Assembly (NCBI GenBank): GCA_029465975.1
Contig: CM055742.1
Location: 2,889,622-2,953,621, forward strand
From: Dallia pectoralis
Lineage: Eukaryota > Chordata > Actinopteri > Esociformes > Umbridae
Direction of reading: 5' to 3'
Length of the DNA: 64,000 bases
Shown: positions 63,045-64,000 of the stretch, piece after piece
Numbering within the stretch: position 1 is the first letter of the stretch
Layout of the letters: each line of letters opens with the position of its first letter
Notes under the pieces: generated by a model
Database searches by the model: none
Told to the model about the DNA's origin: nothing
What the model saw: only the letters and a program-made list of their open reading frames with translations
Translations under genes and position numbers: made by a program

Positions 63045-63828
63045 TTTGTGTGTGTGTGTGTGTGTATGTGCGTGTGTGTGTGTGTGCGTGGGTGTGTGTG
63101 TATGTGTATGTGTGTGTGCGTGGGTGTTTGTGTGTGCGCGTGTGTTTGTGTGTGTGTGTGTACCTCTAGCAGCATAGTAACATGTTCCTGTGAAGCAGCT
63201 CTGACATCCTCTCTGTTGATTGACAGGATCTGGTCTCCTGGAAACAGCCGCCCGTCCTCCTCCAACACCCCCCCTCGCAGGATCTCCGACACAAACACCC
63301 CTGTATCGTTGCTAGGGGAACCAAACACAGTATTAATCATTAGTCATGTGACTTCTCCAGATAAGATGACTGAAAACACAAACTCAAATCCTAATATCAC
63401 ACATTATCATTTTCAGCAATGAATGAAACTGGATATGAGTTTTACTTAATAATTTGTTGTACGCGCACAGTGAGGATTTCACAGGTGTCTTTGACTTTAT
63501 TTTACAACCTGGTGTTCTTGTCTCTATATTAACACACAGTAACAGGAGGGGCACTCAGGGGCCAATACGATTACAGGAGAGTGATATGAAGTGTTACAAC
63601 CCCTATAAGACCTCAGATAGGCCCAATGCCCGGTGACCCCGCTCCCATGATGAACCAGCGAACCAGCAATAAAGACTTATTACAGGAGAACGAGCGTGTT
63701 ATGAAGCGTTATAACCCCTACCTTTTTCCCACAATTCTGAGTCCCAGGTTCCGTCCGGGTCGAGATCTCAGCTCCACGTGGAAGACGTCCCACAAGTCCT
63801 CCTCCCTGTACACATGATAGTCACTGAC
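57871..63828 (-). CDS. mpdz: Multiple PDZ domain protein (MUPP1), 3' end: PDZ11-PDZ13
   Basis: Ten coding exons on the minus strand, 5' to 3': 63828-63722, 63311-63164, 62750-62682, 61341-61230, 61138-61095, 59641-59519, 59419-59315, 59215-59103, 58984-58861, 58017-57871. Together 1092 bp, 363 codons plus TGA at 57871-57873; all phases agree. PDZ11 spans the first three exons (binding loop NLGLRIVG, then GDQILSINRED), PDZ12 exons 5-7 (SLGLGVAGG, GEYIVSIN), PDZ13 the last two (GLGFSVIGG, GDQILAVNG). The ending ILKRTRGTVVLTVLS matches the human MPDZ C-terminus, as I recall it, closely, and it stops right after PDZ13 as in mammals. MUPP1 scaffolds claudins, JAMs, receptors and signalling proteins at tight junctions and synapses. 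The gene continues past the right edge. Introns are filled with arrays, one of which copies the donor of the third exon. Confidence 0.94.
58025..58395. repeat. 19-bp polypurine minisatellite in the last mpdz intron
   Basis: Units of 'gagaaatgggggagacagg', about 19 copies. It begins within about 15 bp of the last-exon acceptor, so on the mpdz strand it acts as an extended polypyrimidine tract. Confidence 0.94.
58400..58825. repeat. 29-bp minisatellite in the last mpdz intron
   Basis: Units of 'ttgaccatgtattgatttat' + 'tcctaaagg', about 14 copies, abutting the purine array and reaching to about 35 bp from the upstream exon (donor side). Confidence 0.94.
59650..60945. repeat. 30-bp minisatellite, about 43 copies, in mpdz intron
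   Basis: Units of 'acaccacccaatagagacta' + 'cgtcagagaa', extremely homogeneous. It starts about 10 bp beyond the PDZ12 exon acceptor at 59642. The 30-bp period leaves 440-480-codon frames open on both strands (RETPPNRDYV repeats on plus, DVVSIGWCFS on minus); both are artefacts. Confidence 0.97.
61676..61870. repeat. Short degenerate minisatellite ('attagatagcctgggaatta')
   Basis: A few imperfect units with 'gatagcctgg' and 'ggtaagataaccag'. Confidence 0.75.
61930..62715. repeat. 80-bp minisatellite carrying copies of an mpdz exon end and splice donor
   Basis: Units combine 'cattacattta' filler with a 36-bp block equal to the 3' end of the mpdz exon 62682-62750 plus its donor. Copies of the block lie near 62013, 62107, 62226, 62327, 62373, 62453, 62535 and 62614, then the real exon end. 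Those near 62453, 62535 and 62614 keep a perfect minus-strand donor CAG|GTAAGT. Confidence 0.93.
62835..63161. repeat. GT-rich microsatellite array in mpdz intron
   Basis: GT runs with 'gcgtgggtgtttgtg' and 'tatgtgtatgtg' modules; ends 1-2 bp from the donor of the exon 63164-63311. Confidence 0.95.
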
Positions 63829-63844
63829 CTGTAGTCACACACAT

Positions 63845-64000
63845 TCCCATCACAGACACGCCCCCTAGACAGACACGCCCCCTAGACAGACACGCCCCCT
63901 AGACAGACAAACCCTCCGACAAACACACCCCAATACAGACACCCCTCCAGACAGACACACCCTCCGACAGACACACCCCAATACAGACACCCCTCCAGAC
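63845..64000. repeat. 17-18-bp minisatellite at the right edge
   Basis: Units of 'acagacacgccccctag' passing into 'cagacacaccctccga'. It continues out of the window. Confidence 0.88.

Overview
The window is vertebrate, almost certainly teleost, genomic DNA. Genes are split by GT-AG introns, CA/GT microsatellites are everywhere, and two genes are recognisable from conserved vertebrate families: tyrp1 (plus strand, about 45.4-54.0 kb) and the 3' end of mpdz (minus strand, 57.9-63.8 kb). These two are also near neighbours in other vertebrates. Several dispersed fragments (for example near 250, 4160, 8060, 17350, 19200, 25750 and 53740) resemble a 'tagtgcac...ggtgccattt(g)gga' repeat that I associate with salmonid/pike genomes, so a protacanthopterygian fish is my best guess. 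That last step is inference.

Layout. 1-10.7 kb: three tandemly duplicated two-exon class A GPCR genes on the plus strand, spaced about 3.8-3.9 kb, each carrying the same upstream non-coding block. A 176-bp hAT-type non-autonomous element with a perfect 8-bp target-site duplication sits in front of the third copy only. 10.7-29.1 kb: gene-poor DNA dominated by minisatellites, CA/GT tracts and polypurine/polypyrimidine runs, with a few non-repetitive islands. 29.2-41.4 kb: a five-exon plus-strand gene that I can assemble in frame (530 aa) but do not recognise. It encodes a signal peptide, a long cysteine-free glutamate-rich ectodomain, one membrane span and a short tail. Its introns 1, 2 and 4 consist largely of tandem arrays (51-bp x about 82, 49-bp x about 78, then 27-bp and 49-bp arrays). 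41.4-45.4 kb: intergenic arrays. 45.4-54.0 kb: tyrp1, nine coding exons, 529 aa, all splice phases consistent. 54.0-57.9 kb: arrays, no gene seen. 57.9-63.8 kb: the last ten coding exons of mpdz (PDZ11-PDZ13 and the stop codon), running toward tyrp1, so the two genes are tail to tail.

The most unusual property is how minisatellites relate to splice sites. In two unrelated genes (mpdz and the acidic membrane protein) the tandem unit itself contains the 3' end of the neighbouring exon plus its 5' splice site, so one real donor is followed by a ladder of decoy donors. In several other introns the array begins within about 30 bp of the exon junction. The tyrp1 intron 4 array is 1701 bp, a multiple of three, and has no in-frame stop, so retaining it would keep the frame. 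The 51-bp array puts a perfect NF-Y consensus site in nearly every unit. Most long open frames in the window are by-products of arrays and are not reported as genes.
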